From the NCBI GenBank assembly GCA_025210295.1, contig JAOASC010000028.1, positions 1-64,000 of the forward strand: a stretch of 64,000 nt of DNA, given 5' to 3'. The notes under the pieces were generated by a model. That model was not told the origin of the DNA. It saw only the letters and a program-made list of their open reading frames with translations, and did not search any database. Numbering within the stretch: the first letter of the stretch is position 1; the number at the start of each line of letters is the position of its first letter. A program made the position numbers and the translations under genes. This document shows positions 63,001 through 64,000 of this stretch, in pieces. The stretch comes from Flavobacteriales bacterium (lineage in GTDB: Bacteria > Bacteroidota > Bacteroidia > Flavobacteriales_D > Parvicellaceae).

Positions 63001-64000
63001 GGAGGTGTAGATGACCAAGTGTAGGTTAATCCACTTGTACTTCCTGATACGTTTGCCGTAATACTTGTTGAATTCCCTGCACAGATATAATAGTCTTGAG
63101 GAATAGCTTCAACAACTTGCACACCACTTGTTGCAGAAATTGTATATGAACAAATGTCACCTGCAAATCCATCTACCATGATGTAGTATGTTTGACCTGG
63201 AGTTAATCCAGTAGCTGTAATTGTTTGTGAGTTTCCAGTTTCCAACATGTTAGAAACAGCAACAAAGTTATTACAGTTAGTTCCTTGGAAAATCTGCATT
63301 TGCATTCCGTTGTTATTTTGGCAAGAATGTACTTGAACAAAGAGTTGTGCAGATGTTGAACTCGCAGTAAATGCTAACCAACTGTTGTTATCAATTTGAA
63401 CAGGTGAAGTAGGGCTGCTTCCAGTATAATTTTGTCCAAATGGAGCAGAAGGATTTGAATTAGGAATTCCATTTTGACCAGTCCCAGTCATGTTTCCAGG
63501 CTGATCAATAGTATAAGCAGAACTAGTGATTCCTCCATAACCATTTAAGTCACAAATCCATTGGGCATTTTGACAAGCATCATTATCAGGAGAAGAGACA
63601 CATAAACCAAATTGACCATTATTATTGTTTCCATATTCCCAAACTCTAATATACATCGTAGCTCCAGGAGTCAAGCCTGTTCTGTAGATATATGGCATGT
63701 TTCCTATTCCAGCATCATCATCACATTCTACTAAAGTAGGGGCAAAACAAGATCCAGAATATAAAGCCATAGCTCCATCACTGAAACCAATTGATTGTGT
63801 ATGAATATCTAATTCTCCACTTGGAGGTACTACAACAGAAAACCATACATCACCTCCTGAATACCCTCCTTGATGAGGAAAAGAACCTCCACATCCGTTT
63901 GGAGCGGCAATGTTTGAACCAGCTGACCCTAAATTGGTGTAAGTTTGAAAATTACATGAAGGCGAAACACTTGGTAAAGCAAAGGCATTACAAGGTGTAT
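60099..64000 (-). CDS. Very long type B T9SS cargo protein with TSP3-like calcium repeats, N-terminus beyond the window
   Basis: The frame is open to the right edge, so ATG 63770 is only internal; about 1299 residues are visible. The visible start has Cys-rich GGYSGGDVWFSVVVPPSG and PGATMYIRVWEY modules (two jelly-roll or PPC-like domains), then several PKD/Ig-like modules with SGG-GTYTI motifs, then two 256-residue blocks rich in DxDNDGI/DSDNDGI (thrombospondin type 3-like calcium sites), and finally a type B sorting domain (IFTPNGDGQNDLF, VNRWG, EGTYFYIFDA). Calcium probably stiffens the rod that holds the N-terminal domains off the cell. No SprF homologue is adjacent in the visible sequence. 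Confidence 0.85.
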   Translation of the reverse strand, partial: TPCNAFALPSVSPSCNFQTYTNLGSAGSNIAAPNGCGGSFPHQGGYSGGDVWFSVVVPPSGELDIHTQSIGFSDGAMALYSGSCFAPTLVECDDDAGIGNMPYIYRTGLTPGATMYIRVWEYGNNNNGQFGLCVSSPDNDACQNAQWICDLNGYGGITSSAYTIDQPGNMTGTGQNGIPNSNPSAPFGQNYTGSSPTSPVQIDNNSWLAFTASSTSAQLFVQVHSCQNNNGMQMQIFQGTNCNNFVAVSNMLETGNSQTITATGLTPGQTYYIMVDGFAGDICSYTISATSGVQVVEAIPQDYYICAGNSTSITANVSGSTSGLTYTWSSTPPGTYPNTQTINVTPSTNTLYQVSVSGQSNCGGITTTATAYVTVDPNPTANITSTPSPACVNSPISVSGNPSGGSGIYINHVWTGSGAQYLSSTSSSSPTFTAPNPGNYTLNYQVTDLWGCIGTASTTISVLQAPNANYTVAANNLCSDDTPVTLVPSTAGGTFSASPNTPNPINGNTFDPSIAGSGNTVITYNISGTSNSCPASSSQTVTVNPTPDATITSPSSFCTSDAPHTLTAATSGGIWTGPGVSNGVFSPGVVGDGTYTINYNVTANGCSNSSSSTITVSGSLDPTITSTGPYCPTGGIVDLSAVDEGVWSGPGIVNPATGEFDPSGLADGTYTIQNYLAGSCGGTDTEQITISAGACDNDNDGVLDADDPDDDNDGILDVDEDANLDGDNNPLTNPTDTDGDGVPDYFDLDSDNDGIVDVIEAGGSDPDGDGVIGTGPITDVDMDGLDDSVDQSQGGTPLPNPDTDGDGIHDFLDLDADNDGIVDNVEGQSTTGYVPPTGLDSDNDGIDNAYDADNNGTPIAPVNSDFTDSPDYIDTDSDNDGDLDILEGWDTDNDGIADTTPTGNDSDEDGIDDAFDADATSTTNNGGANNGGTTPNSFPNLDETSTPELDWREPQDHDGDGINDNEDPDDDNDGILDVDEDINGDGNPMNDDTDGDGIPDYFDLDSDNDGIVDVIEGGGEDPDGDGIIGDGPFVDADGDGLSDLVDPSEGGSPLPNPDTDGDGLVDAIDYDSDNDGIVDNIEGQTTNDYLAPSGNDSDNDGIDDTYDIDNGGTPVAPADTDLDNLPDYIDFDSDNDFDVDIIEGWDTDNDGTPNTEPTGNDSDNDGLDDAFDVDGTSTVDNGGPTNGGSTPNSFPNLDDTESSELDWREIEVIIPNIFTPNGDGQNDLFIVRGNFTELKGTIVNRWGATIYEWNGINNSWDGRTKSGSEASEGTYFYIFDAKDAEGISTNYQGSFILER
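60373..61908 (-). repeat. Two tandem 768-bp units encoding calcium-type repeats
   Basis: The same sequence TCTCTCCAGTCTAATTCA begins at 60373 and again at 61141, a period of 768 bp or 256 codons. Both units run through matching series (DPDDDNDGILDVDE, DYFDLDSDNDGIVDVIE, PNPDTDGDG, EGWDTDND, NSFPNLD), with clear divergence between them. Confidence 0.85.

Noticed and set aside
63768-63770. ATG at 63770 as the true start of the large type B protein
   Set aside because: The frame remains open to the window edge and the upstream residues (Cys/Gly-rich, VWFSVVVPPSG) clearly belong to the same domain, and no signal peptide follows the ATG.

Overview
The window is an AT-rich bacterial chromosome segment from a member of Bacteroidota, most likely Flavobacteriales. 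The evidence is several type IX secretion (T9SS) cargo proteins with type A and type B C-terminal sorting domains, a PorP/SprF-family protein, a DnaE polymerase with a fused proofreading exonuclease, a sodium/proton antiporter NhaD, absence of clear Shine-Dalgarno sequences, and repeated TAnnTTTG promoter boxes, the -7 element of this phylum. No rRNA, tRNA, CRISPR array, insertion sequence or prophage was seen. Coding density is high and no gene-free stretch exceeds 300 bases; the longest (41888-42143) holds only a palindrome ahead of dnaE.

Layout. 1-6154: two minus-strand tail-fibre-like surface proteins (one cut by the window edge, one with an S74 chaperone domain), an RlmL-like rRNA methyltransferase, two membrane proteins and a GNAT/FemAB-like acyltransferase. 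6331-9578: upp, then two ECF sigma systems placed head to head. 9744-20178: a plus-strand cluster with a 1600-residue beta-helix type B cargo protein, a second type B protein with a SprB repeat, a PorP/SprF protein, an OmpA/PD40 protein and an inward-rectifier-type potassium channel. 20218-28438: a VOC protein, efp, a PAS histidine kinase / REC-Crp fusion / SCO operon, a divergent orphan histidine kinase and a sodium:solute symporter. 28616-37358: a STAS protein, a DUF2079 membrane protein, an N-formylglutamate amidohydrolase interrupted by an in-frame TAG, an amino-acid dehydrogenase, nhaD, exbB-exbD-tonB and folC. 37364-49555: a serine hydrolase, a PNGase F-like secreted protein carrying a LamG insertion, dnaE, and a second LamG T9SS protein. 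49648-64000: an outer-membrane protein, lpdA, a Crp-family regulator, an FGE-fold protein, a lipoprotein, recN, a third ECF system, a MATE exporter, a metallophosphoesterase, and a very long type B cargo protein with calcium-binding-type repeats that runs off the right edge.

The genes combine housekeeping functions (dnaE, recN, efp, lpdA, folC, upp) with a cell-surface programme: T9SS-exported adhesin-like or enzymatic proteins, their SprF-type partner and extracytoplasmic sigma factors that could control them. The observations most worth following up are the amber-interrupted amidohydrolase, the sigma/anti-sigma/type B cargo/SprF/OmpA/channel locus, the split PNGase F homologue, and two 18-bp palindromes whose arms differ by compensating changes.
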